From Gari tellinella (lineage: Eukaryota; Mollusca; Bivalvia; Cardiida; Psammobiidae), in contig OV277871.1 of assembly GCA_922989275.2 (NCBI GenBank), forward strand, positions 31,320,693-31,384,692: a stretch of 64,000 bases of DNA. The letters are read 5' to 3'. The notes beneath the pieces are model-generated. The model saw nothing but the letters and a program-made list of their open reading frames with translations, ran no database searches and was not told where the DNA came from. Each line of letters opens with the position of its first letter. Within the stretch, counting starts at the first letter, position 1. A program made the translations under genes and the position numbers. This document shows positions 56,336 through 64,000 of this stretch, in pieces.

Positions 56336-56825
56336 ACCCTGTGAAGTCTTTATGTAATCGTTTTACAGATATGCAGGCCATTTCTCGATGAACCTACAAA
56401 TCGAAACTAGTTCCAGCCAGTTAGAAAGAGGGCGGAGTCTCCGCCGGACAGATACCGACCTAGCGACCAGCTTAAGGTTGCTATGGCGTATACTTAGGCT
56501 GAAATAAACTTGCGCGAACTACTTTTTAAACTATGCTTTAATAATAGATATTTAAGTTGCATTGTTCATTTTTAATGTCTTATAAGTGTTCGTTAAGCAT
56601 AAAGCGACAGTTTACTGGGTACATGTAAAAGCTTGACTTTGTAATCAACTCCGAAACATGTATTCTGGACTACTTTTCATACCGCATATTATAGAGATCG
56701 AATGGCTGTTATATCCAGGATTACATCTATCAAACCTATTTGGCCGGTAAATGATACACATATATATACATGAAAACAAATCTAGTTACATACACATTAA
56801 ATGGACAAGACAGTAATAAAAATAT
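56336..56825. other. Intergenic stretch, nothing firm
   Basis: A GC-richer patch with the palindrome GGCGGAGTCTCCGCC (56432-56446) stands out; no gene or known repeat recognised. Confidence 0.4.
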
Positions 56826-56915
56826 AAATATAAGGAATAAACAACATATTTTTGCCGTTCACGCGGTATGTGTTCATACCGTCATGAACGGCAAAAAAAT
56901 GTTGTTTATTCGTAT
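56826..56915. repeat. Hairpin with about 35 bp arms
   Basis: AATAAACAACATATTTTTGC and CGTTCACGCGGTATG are mirrored to AAATGTTGTTTATT. A MITE-A-like tip GCCTTCTCCATTGTA follows. Confidence 0.82.
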
Positions 56916-56991
56916 AAAGAATACCGCCTTCTCCATTGTATGCTGGAGTACATGTATATAGACTGGTTGGAGATACATGTACTTATACATG

Positions 56992-57158
56992 TACCGTGGA
57001 GAAGACCCGGCGTTTGATCAGGCTCTAAACTGTTTGCCACTCAAATTAAAATAAATAGATAGAATTATCAAAAAGTTGTCATTTTCCCGATTTTAGTGTT
57101 ATGTGTTTGCGTTTTGTTTGCGTTTTGAAAGTGAAAGAATAACGTCTTCTCCACAGTA
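56992..57158. mobile_element. MITE-A with left half deleted
   Basis: TACCGTGGAGAAGACCCGGC runs straight from the left tip into the right half of core-1, then on to GTCTTCTCCACAGTA. Confidence 0.78.
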
Positions 57159-57241
57159 CAGACACTCAACTCTATCGACAAGAACCTTCGCCATTAAATC
57201 AGTGTACGTATTTATGAAGAGTTCATTTTATCTTGTCATAT

Positions 57242-57309
57242 GCACACAGTGTAGACCATGACCAGAGGGTTTCTGTTGGAGCTAGCTGATCGGGGTCTGC
57301 ACTGTTTGT
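57242..57309. repeat. K palindrome
   Basis: CACACAGTGTAGACCATGAC is mirrored by GATCGGGGTCTGCACTGTTT around AGAGGGTTTCTGTTGGAGC. Same type as 9212. Confidence 0.65.
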
Positions 57310-57466
57310 ATTTTGCAATATATAGTTAAAATTACCCGTATACTGTTAAACCCCGCATGCTCACTTATGAGCGTGTTCTATAAATGGCATAGCGACAAAT
57401 TATAAGTCCAATACCTACAATGTAATAACTGAGTTAGGGTTCAACTGCTTAGCCAAGTGGTTTAGT

Positions 57467-57700
57467 TACAGTGGAGAAAACGTTATTCTTTCCCGTTTAA
57501 ACGCAAAGCACTAAAACGTAGAAAAGAACAACTTTTGGACAATTCTGGTATTTCATGTTTATTATGATGGCAAACAGTTTTGAGCCTGATCAGACGCCGG
57601 GTAACCCGGCGTCTTATCTGGCTCCAAACTGTTTGCACTGGAAATAATAGTTTTAGCGTAAACGCGTTTATTGGGAAAGAATAACACATTCTCCACTGTA
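57467..57700. mobile_element. MITE-A, full length
   Basis: TACAGTGGAGAAAACGTTAT to CACATTCTCCACTGTA with core-1; slightly shortened near the CGCAAAGCACTAAAACG block. Confidence 0.92.
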
Positions 57701-57869
57701 AGTAGACTTTGGCGCAATTGTTCGGGGTTTGATTCCCCGGAATTCTTTCCATAAAAACCAATACATTTTTGTGCTTTGCTTACAAACGAGTTTCTCGTAA
57801 GTTAGGGTTCGTCTGGAACCGTCTGTTGTTATGCCTAAATGGCTCCTGTAATGCAGAAAGGGCTTTGTA

Positions 57870-58107
57870 TTAACCCTTTACCTGATAGCCTATTTCTAGT
57901 ATTGAAGATAGTTGACCACTTAAAGCAGGTTGAAAGTAAAGCAGAATGCGCCTTTAAGGCGCATTCTGCTTTACTTTCAGCCAGCTTTAAGCTTCCATGT
58001 GCTTAAATATAGAACATATTCCCTAAATTATATATTCATGGCTGATTAAATTGGAACTATTTTCATCAGCGGATGAATAAAGGCGCTTCTATGGGGAAAA
58101 GGGTTAA
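57870..58107. mobile_element. MITE-D, full length reference copy
   Basis: TTAACCCTTTACCTGATAGC to GGGGAAAAGGGTTAA with TTAA at both ends; core-2 palindrome TTAAAGCAGGTTGAAAGTAA with apex GCGCCTTTAAGGCGC. A TTAA duplication with CCC termini is the piggyBac pattern. Confidence 0.9.
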
Positions 58108-58305
58108 GCGAAAAAAGGTATCGAGCTCCAAATAAAACTGTTTCTCGCTCAGATTTACATGAATAACCAGAATTGTCAAAACGTTTTTCAGTCATTTTTT
58201 ACATTTTTATAAGGACACGCGTTTGTGTTCAAAGAAGAAATAAGGACTTGTCCCCAGTGTATTACATCAGTCTGACGAACCATTCTGACCTAGAGTTTGT
58301 AACCA

Positions 58306-58553
58306 GTGCCCCGTTACATAAAACTTCTGATAAAAAAGGTCGTAAGTAAAAACTTAAAAATACATTAAATTTCTGATTTCTCTATCTAATTCTGTCTTGT
58401 GACATCTCTTTGGAATCGTCTGTTCAAGACGATTCCAAAGGGATGTCATAAGACAGGATTAGATGGAGAAATAAATAATTATTGAAACTTTTATAATCTG
58501 ACTTAGGGCAACATTTATCGTACGACGTTTTATTAAACGGGACCCAGGTGTCT
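58306..58553. mobile_element. Foldback repeat H, copy 2
   Basis: GTGCCCCGTTACATAAAACT is inverted at CGTTTTATTAAACGGGACCC. The centre is a tight hairpin, GTGACATCTCTTTGGAATCG and mirror around TCTGTTCAAGA. Confidence 0.8.
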
Positions 58554-58829
58554 ATTGACCAATTACGCCTTACAGTACAGTGCAAAAGACGCTGTTCTTT
58601 CCCAACAAAAGCGTTTGGTCTAAAACAATTACAGTAACACCTTTCTATTACGACCACTGAAATGTGTTTATAATCAGTGTTTCAGGTGCCTGTTCAAAGA
58701 AAGGAGAATGTAAAACAGAAAGCTCCTTTAATTTAGAAACTTTCTACTTTACTTTCACTTTGTTTTAAGATGTCACCTGTCTATCGTACAACCAATCGGC
58801 ATTCTTTTTACTGGTCATAATAGAGAAGT

Positions 58830-59471
58830 TTAACCCTTTACCCAATAACCTGTTTATAACATTAAAGACAGGTAATCACTTAAAGCAGGTTGAAAGTAAA
58901 GCAGAATGTAAAAAAAACCCGGCGGTAGTAGTCCAGTGGTAACACTGTTGGACTACGGTACCAGGGGTCGTGAGTTCGATCCCCCGCCGGACCAGCGGTC
59001 TGACTAGGGGATTTTTTCCGAATCCCTAATGATGTACAGGAATGTCCTTGAGCAAGACATGTACCGCGAATTGCTCCTCTCCACCCAGGGGTTAAAATGG
59101 GTACCTGTGAGGGTCTGAGCCGGTACTGCGGCTGCTTTAGCGCCATATGTTAGCAGTGCTCAATATTGTAGGCAAGATGGCTCAATGATCAGGGGGTAAA
59201 TGTACAGTCAGCTGAGCGGTCATTCGGACTGAAAGTAGACTTTAACTGGTACTTTACTTTTTTCTTTTTTTTTATCACTTAAAGCAGGTTGAAAGTAAAG
59301 CAGAATGTGCCTTTAGGCACATTCTGCTTTACTTTCAGCCTGCTTTAAACTAGGCTATATATAAATATTTGTTATTGTAAGTGTTCATGAGGTTATAAAC
59401 TGGAACTATTTTCTTCAGCGGAAGAATAAATAAAATACGCTAAAAGTCGCTTATATGGGGTAAAGGGTTAA
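58830..59471. mobile_element. Third level: MITE-D
   Basis: TTAACCCTTTACCCAATAAC to TATGGGGTAAAGGGTTAA, TTAA at both sides. Its core-2 is interrupted by a SINE and duplicated for 35 bp (58875-58909 and 59274-59308). Without the insert it is a normal MITE-D. Confidence 0.88.
58910..59273 (+). mobile_element. Fourth level: tRNA-derived SINE
   Basis: The head CCGGCGGTAGTAGTCCAGTG (A-box-like TAGTCCAGTGG) and GAGTTCGATCCCCCGCCGG (B box) can pair CCGGCGG with CCGCCGG as an acceptor stem. The body contains GTCCTTGAGCAAGACATGTA, a motif seen in invertebrate tRNA-SINE bodies, and the tail is T-rich. It is flanked by a 35 bp exact direct repeat of the host. Confidence 0.87.
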
Positions 59472-59726
59472 CTGTATTTCCACAGTAAACAGCTTAGGGC
59501 CAGATCAGGCGCCGTGTAAACCGGTGTCTTACATGTATCAGGCTCCAAACTATTTTTGACTCATACGAAAATAAATCACGACATGTTTCAAAACGATGTT
59601 ATTGGATAAGATATAGTGGAGAAAACTTTATTTTTTTCCCGTTTAAACGCAAACGAAACACAAATGCAAAACACTAAAATGTAGAAAATAAAATCTTTTT
59701 GACAATTCTGACTATTGGCTTTAACT

Positions 59727-60277
59727 TTAAAGAGGCTCGCAACCGGATTTAGCATTAAAAATAGTAATTTGTAATTATATGTCAAATGCTTATATAAATG
59801 GGTAAGATTTGGTTTAGGATAATAAATTCTGTTAAAAAATGCATTTCAAAAAAAAGAAAGAAGAAGCTCTGGTGGGATTCGAACCCGTGACCCTCCATGC
59901 CGAGACAAACATGAAAAATGAGGAAACGCCTTTACCCCCTCGGCTACCAGCGCTCTCTCTATATATGGGAGGCATATATATGGTAGCGAATTAACGTCCT
60001 TCACTGGTAGCGATTGATAGTACTTTATTCGACTCGGGCTTATGTCTGAGCCCGTTGAGAGAAGCAACAACAGCAACTATACCGTCAGCTGACGCTATAG
60101 AAAAACGATGGAAAATATCTAAAAAAAACCCTAAGATTCGGTGACGATTCTTGAGACTTTTTATGGACTGATCATATTTTTTTAATGTCAGAAGCCAAAT
60201 AATGCCACAAATTTGCTTTTATTTGAGTTTTTTATTTTATTTTGACAAGTACACCATCCGGTTGCGAGTCCCTTTAA
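59727..60277. mobile_element. TTAA-flanked foldback element with tRNA-like segment
   Basis: TTAA-AGAGGCTCGCAACCGG at the left and CCGGTTGCGAGTCCCT-TTAA at the right: 16 bp inverted ends with two differences. A second, decayed copy lies at 62828-62990 (TTAAAGTCGCATTACAGAGA, CAACCAAGTTTAGCAT). TTAA duplication suggests piggyBac-type mobilisation. Confidence 0.75.
59865..59953 (-). other. tRNA-like sequence (Leu/Ser-type shape)
   Basis: Minus strand: GCGCTGGTAGCCGAGGGGGT, AAAGGCG and, after a long variable region, GGGTTCGAATCCCACCAGAGC in two blocks. A-box TAGCCGAGGGGG and B-box GGTTCGAATCC are present and the ends pair over 8 bp with one mismatch. With a relic at 62970 in the same kind of element, it is more likely a SINE head or tRNA pseudogene than a working tRNA. 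Confidence 0.6.
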
Positions 60278-60416
60278 GCTGAGTGGCAAACTGTTTGGAG
60301 CCTGATCAAACACCGGGTAACCCGGCGTCTGATCTGGCTCCAAACTGTTTGCGGTGGAAATAAACGTTTTAGCGTAAACGCGTTTATTAGGAAAGAATAA
60401 CGTTTACTCCATTGTA

Positions 60417-60981
60417 ATTATGCGTTTACTTTCGTAAACTGGACGGAAAAAACGTTTCTCGTCTGAATAAGTAATTACAATGTTACATACAATACCGTAA
60501 ACTGACCCAACCTTTATGTATACGTTTATGACATATGTCTTGCGGCGAAAGGAAAAATAAGTTACTCACCGTTGTTTTTTTATCCTTACACGATCGTATA
60601 TCTCACCATAATATTTTAAATAAGTCCAAGAATGGATTTGATGAAACACGAATTTCGTTTAGCACATATTTACTCATTCACGTCCCGGTTGACTGACCAC
60701 AGTAAATTAAAAAGAGAGCGACAGCGAGAAATGTACAGTAAACTTTTCTTCTTTCCACCATTCAAAACAATGAAGCTCGTTAACGGTGTGTAAACAACAA
60801 GTGACTGCTAAAAACGGGTTAGTAGTAAAGAAACAGCTTTTTGTTTACTTTCAGTCTATTTTAACAAGCCAAATGTCGTTAAAAATGACGACTAGCATAG
60901 CTTTTTGAATGTACGGTTTACCGTGTTTGCATTATACTATGTATACAAAGTAAAGGCTATTGTAAACCGGCTTAGTATTGG
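60417..60981. other. No gene recognised
   Basis: AT-rich with no complete element. A decayed core-2-like block lies at 60820-60855 (AAGAAACAGCTTTTTGTTTA). Confidence 0.4.
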
Positions 60982-61178
60982 TACGGTCAAACTTCGATAC
61001 ATCTCGACGTCGGTCAAGTCGAATATACCCGTATTTCAAAGTTAAAACGTGGCTTAGCCACGTTTTAACATTGAAATACGAGTATATTCGTATTGACCGA
61101 CTTCAAAATAATGTCAATTAACCGCAGAAATGTTTGTAGTTCGACATAAGCGAATCCGAGATATGGAGGTTTGACTGA
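60982..61178. mobile_element. Foldback repeat E, copy 2
   Basis: GTACGGTCAAACTTCGATAC is inverted as GAGATATGGAGGTTTGACTG. The centre is a 35 bp-arm palindrome, GAATATACCCGTATTTCAAA and mirror around CGTGGCTTAGCCACG. E-like fragments are at 32540 and 13409. Confidence 0.8.
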
Positions 61179-61280
61179 ACTTGTATTATATAAAGTAGCA
61201 TTAGTATTTCATCGCTGGCTGTGGTCAGTAAAATCGATTTACTCGTTAGGCCATTCTACACCAAACAAAGGTGTGTATAG

Positions 61281-61513
61281 TACAGTGGAGAACAAGTTAT
61301 TCTTTCCCAATAAACGCGTGTACGCTAAACATATTATTTCAAATGCGTAGTTACCCGGCGTCTGATCATGCTCCAAACTGTTAGTCACTCAGATTAAAAC
61401 GAATAGTCTGAATTATCCAAAAGATGTCATCATCTCCCTTTAAATGTTACAGGTATGCGTGTGCGGTGAGTTTGCGTTTAAACGGGAAAGAATGGCGTTT
61501 TCGCTTTCATACA
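61281..61513. mobile_element. MITE-A, core half-deleted
   Basis: TACAGTGGAGAACAAGTTAT, then AATGCGTAGTTACCCGGCGT (left core arm missing) and AACGGGAAAGAATGGCGTTT with a decayed right tip. Confidence 0.75.
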
Positions 61514-61781
61514 GTGGCGGACATACTTTTGTATTCCAACGTTAATTAACGAACGAATTCTGAATTTGGTATTGTGCGGCAAATCGCGAGCCGACATGTC
61601 AATGTAATAGGTTTAAATCCAGAATTGGCGCCGAGTAACGTAATGGATAATTAGACGCTTTTAAACGCATTTCTTCCTAAAACGTTCGTCCAATTTTGAA
61701 AATTAAGGGTTGTTTTTAACAATATATTGCATAATGAAAATCAGTGCAGAGTGCAGACCATGCTCAGAAGGCTCCTCCTGA

Positions 61782-62016
61782 GTAAAATGCGTTATTCTCC
61801 CCGTTCAAACGCCAACGAAACTCAAACGCAATAACATGTAGAAAATAGCTACCATTTGAAATGTCTAACGATTTCTTTTCAGCTGAGTGTCAAACAGTTT
61901 GGAGTCTGACCAGACGCCGAGTTACACAGAGTCTAATCTAGTTCTTACCTGTTTGCAAGGGGAATCATTATTTTAGCATGATCGCGTCTTTTGTGCAAAA
62001 ATAGCATCTCCACTGT
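61782..62016. mobile_element. MITE-A, diverged
   Basis: GAGTAAAATGCGTTATTCTC, CCCGTTCAAACGCCAACGAA, core-1 with changes (GGAGTCTGACCAGACGCCGA) and AGCATCTCCACTGTA at the right end. Confidence 0.75.
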
Positions 62017-62252
62017 ATAAAGAAGCGACAATAGATCTAATTGAGAGCTCGGGTATGTAAATAATTGATCGGGAGCACGAGTACTCCCATATTATGTAAA
62101 CGAATAGATCCAAGGCTACATATAGAATGTGATACCGTGCAACTAAACCGCGTCAGACAAATTATTTTAATGTACGCTACGTACATGTACCTGTTTTATA
62201 CTAAACCTTATGATAAATGTCAGATTTGTAGATAATGGATATTGACGCTCTT

Positions 62253-62505
62253 TTAACCGTTTCATGATCAAAATTATCGGAATGTTTTTACACATTCACC
62301 GCAATATTCTCGGTCGTATGCTTCAATATTGTTGTCTGCAATATCATTTCAAAATTAGATTAAAGGCAATGTGACTGACGTAATTTAAAAACAAGACTTT
62401 AGTGACAAACAGTTTGGATCCTGATCAGACGCCGCGTAACGCGGCGTCTGATCAGGATCAAAACTGTTTGCAACTTAATGACGTCATTAAGAGTAAAAGG
62501 GTAAA
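62253..62505. mobile_element. MITE-J with perfect core-1 palindrome
   Basis: TTAACCGTTTCATGATCAAA at the left, AAGAGTAAAAGGGTAA at the right (TTAA changed to GTAA). At 62404-62472 AAACAGTTTGGATCCTGATC is mirrored almost without error around CGCCGCGTAACGCGGCG. Confidence 0.82.
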
Positions 62506-62827
62506 TCTCATTGGTTCGTGACGAAAATATATTCATCATTTACAAACAGTGTTACTGTACATGTGACGAGTACGCTTGTACAATGCAAACGGTGAAGACC
62601 ATTCTCAGGGGACTTCTAAAAAAGATCTACTCTGTTTAGGGTCTTCGTTGTTTGCAGGGTTGGCATTGTAAAAGAATTACGTCAATGTATATAGTATAAA
62701 TGAACTAGATTTAACTTAAACATTAATTGTCCATTTAAAAGTCCAAGAGAAGGTGAGCTAGACCCCGACAACCCGGACAGGCGTCTTTACAGAGATCAAA
62801 ATAGCTTTTTTTAAACGCCTATAGTAA

Positions 62828-63000
62828 CATTAAAGTCGCATTACAGAGACTGACAACCAAGTTTAGCATAATTATAAAAAGCATGTATATGGGTAAATGT
62901 ATGAACACGACACTATTAGTTTAGGTTCAACATTTTGTAAAGAAAATCAATTTCAAAGAAAAAAAGCATGTAGCTCCGATTGGATCCGAACCCTGGACGG
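62828..63000. mobile_element. Decayed second copy of the tRNA-like TTAA element
   Basis: TTAAAGTCGCATTACAGAGA, TTTAGCATAATTATAAAAAG, TTCAAAGAAAAAAAGCATGT and TTGGATCCGAACCCTGG correspond in order to 59727-59885. The tRNA-like part is only half preserved. Confidence 0.6.
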
Positions 63001-63061
63001 CGGGACAGAAACATTGTAGTTTTGCGTTCTATGCGTATTAATGGCGGTTGCTTCTCCCTGC

Positions 63062-63387
63062 AATAGCTTTCCCAACAACGACTCCCTCCTTACAACGACC
63101 CTTGCCGTAGTCACCTAAACAGGGCAATTATTTCTAACGCTTTTACTGCTTCAATATGGTCTGCTTAAAATTGTTGAGTGCTATTTATTTTCTATAGGTT
63201 ACATATTAGAAAACATTTTGACAGAATAAATATCATGAAGAGCGACAAACAGCTTGATTCCAGATCAGACGGGCGTCTGTAAGTCAAGTCTTAATTTTCC
63301 CTCCCTATAAAACGACTCCCTCCGAACAACACACACAATATGGGTCTTCCAGTGAGTGTCGTTGATGAGAGGGAGCACTGTTAAACA
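63062..63387. mobile_element. MITE-B, core degraded
   Basis: CTTTCCCAACAACGACTCCC at the left, ATTCCAGATCAGACGGGCGT as a shrunken core, and GTCGTTGATGAGAGGGAGCA with CTGTTA at the right end. Confidence 0.72.
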
Positions 63388-63448
63388 CGTTTCTTTTACG
63401 TCCTTGGCGTTCATTATTCCGTTTACATTGTGCCCCCTTTGCGTCTGT

Positions 63449-63590
63449 TGAGCCGAATGCTTCACACTTCGAATTCTTCACAACGTAATCAGACGTGTGA
63501 AGAATTCGTACGAATTCTTCCACTCGTATGACCAATGTGTGAAGATTTCGTACGAATATGTCACACAATGGCAGTGTGAGATTTCCGTAC
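63449..63590. repeat. Short interwoven inverted repeats with GTGTGAAGAATTCG
   Basis: CACACTTCGAATTCTTCACA, GTGTGAAGAATTCGTACGAA, TTCTTCCAC and GTGTGAAGATTTCGTACGAA alternate in both orientations. No gene assigned. Confidence 0.55.
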
Positions 63591-63742
63591 CAACTTTTTA
63601 ACGACCTGTTGGTACCTGATACAGTTTATGACATGCATCCGGTTTTTTCTCCCATCTGCAATTAGCGTTATGTCGAGATATGACTGAAATACTGTTAACA
63701 TAGTCATGAACTCAGAATTCTGGGCCTCGGTTTGATTTTAAA

Positions 63743-63970
63743 GTGGAGTTAAAAGCTAGTTTCAACGACGGTCATCGAAACGACATCGCCTTAAAATCGG
63801 TCGATTCCTGGCACCTTACACGTCGATCGGACCCGAGAAAGCTTTTAACCAAATATACAAACGTATACAAGCGTGTCAGAGGTCGGGCAAGGCCGTCTCC
63901 ATCCGACTTTTGCCTATCCCATACCGGCCGGTGTAATGACGAAAAGTGTCCCCACCACTCAGAATTGTGA
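63743..63970 (+). CDS. Unassigned open frame at the right edge
   Basis: It reads MELKASFNDGHRNDIALKSV, DSWHLTRRSDPRKLLTKYTN and CNDEKCPHHSEL-stop. The stretch is more GC-rich than its surroundings and open on both strands (minus 63772-63981). It may be an exon or a transposon remnant continuing beyond the window; I recognise no family. Low confidence that it is translated. Confidence 0.2.
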   Translation: MELKASFNDGHRNDIALKSVDSWHLTRRSDPRKLLTKYTNVYKRVRGRARPSPSDFCLSHTGRCNDEKCPHHSEL

Positions 63971-64000
63971 CCCCGGCACATTTTTTGACTCAGAAAATTA

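Larger units (their letters stand above)
58630..59476. mobile_element. Second level: MITE-C
   Basis: TACAGTAACACCTTTCTATT at the left; core-2 relative AAGGAGAATGTAAAACAGAA; ATAGAGAAGTTTAA at 58822, where a MITE-D enters. The last bases CTGTA follow the MITE-D at 59472. Joined across TTAA the end reads GAAGTTTAACTGTA, close to GAGGTTTTACTGTA of 30302-30511. Confidence 0.78.
58576..59605. mobile_element. Outermost host of a four-level nest: MITE-A
   Basis: TACAGTGCAAAAGACGCTGT runs to GGTCTAAAACAATTA, breaks for a MITE-C, and resumes after 59476 as TTTCCACAGTAAACAGCTTA, GGGCCAGATCAGGCGCCGTG, CAGGCTCCAAACTATTTTTG. This is the normal MITE-A order (CTAAAACTATTATTTCC, then core-1). The right end is lost near the next MITE-A. 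Confidence 0.75.
59612..60416. mobile_element. MITE-A split by a TTAA element
   Basis: TATAGTGGAGAAAACTTTAT and internal blocks to TTGACAATTCTGACTATTGG, then the insert, then GAGTGGCAAACTGTTTGGAG, core-1 and GTTTACTCCATTGTA. Confidence 0.85.

Noticed and set aside
59865..59953. Functional tRNA gene
   Set aside because: Boxes and acceptor stem are good, but no clear anticodon loop could be placed, and a decayed copy in the same kind of repeat suggests a SINE head or pseudogene.

Overview
The window is AT-rich animal nuclear DNA with small exons, GT-AG introns of 0.6 to 7 kb, many TACATGTA motifs and a very high load of short transposable elements. This style fits a mollusc, most likely a bivalve; that placement is inference. 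There is no bacterial, organellar or CRISPR content.

Two protein genes can be assembled exon by exon with a continuous reading frame. (1) Plus strand, 2174-33263: the 3' part (14 exons, about 834 residues) of a single-pass receptor of the LDL-receptor / LRP class. It holds the end of one YWTD propeller, an EGF-like module, a complete second propeller, a second EGF-like module, a sushi-like module, one membrane helix and a cytoplasmic tail. Its N-terminal exons lie left of the window. (2) Minus strand, 51415-38251: five exons encoding a complete secreted protein of 339 residues with a signal peptide and an RVKR site, from a family I can only tentatively place. The two genes converge tail to tail across about 5 kb of repeats.

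Almost everything else is mobile DNA. I use working letters. MITE-A (about 250 bp, TA-flanked, ends CAGTGGAGAA) has more than 35 copies. MITE-B (TA-flanked, ends CAGTGTTCCCTCCC), MITE-C (TA-flanked, ends CAGTAAAACCTC), MITE-D (TTAA-flanked, ends CCCTTTACCCCAT) and MITE-J (TTAA-flanked, ends CCCTTTCA) are rarer. Their centres are large palindromes of only two kinds. Core-1 (AAACAGTTTGGAGCCTGATC, then AGACGCC) sits in A, B, J and some free hairpins called K. Core-2 (TTAAAGCAGGTTGAAAGTAA) sits in C and D. Both kinds of end therefore carry both kinds of core, so cores and ends look modular. Families E, F and H are other foldback repeats.

Other mobile DNA: a 3.8 kb inverted-repeat element (26228-30019) carries a decayed long gene of a widespread orphan family, itself interrupted by a 5'-truncated non-LTR retrotransposon. 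There is a 412 bp hAT-like element with an 8 bp target duplication (22860-23271), fragments of non-LTR reverse transcriptase near 39-40.6, 49.2 and 54.5-55.0 kb, a tRNA-derived SINE with a 35 bp target duplication, and a four-deep nest of insertions at 58576-59605. From 60.4 to 64 kb there are repeats and one unassigned open frame.
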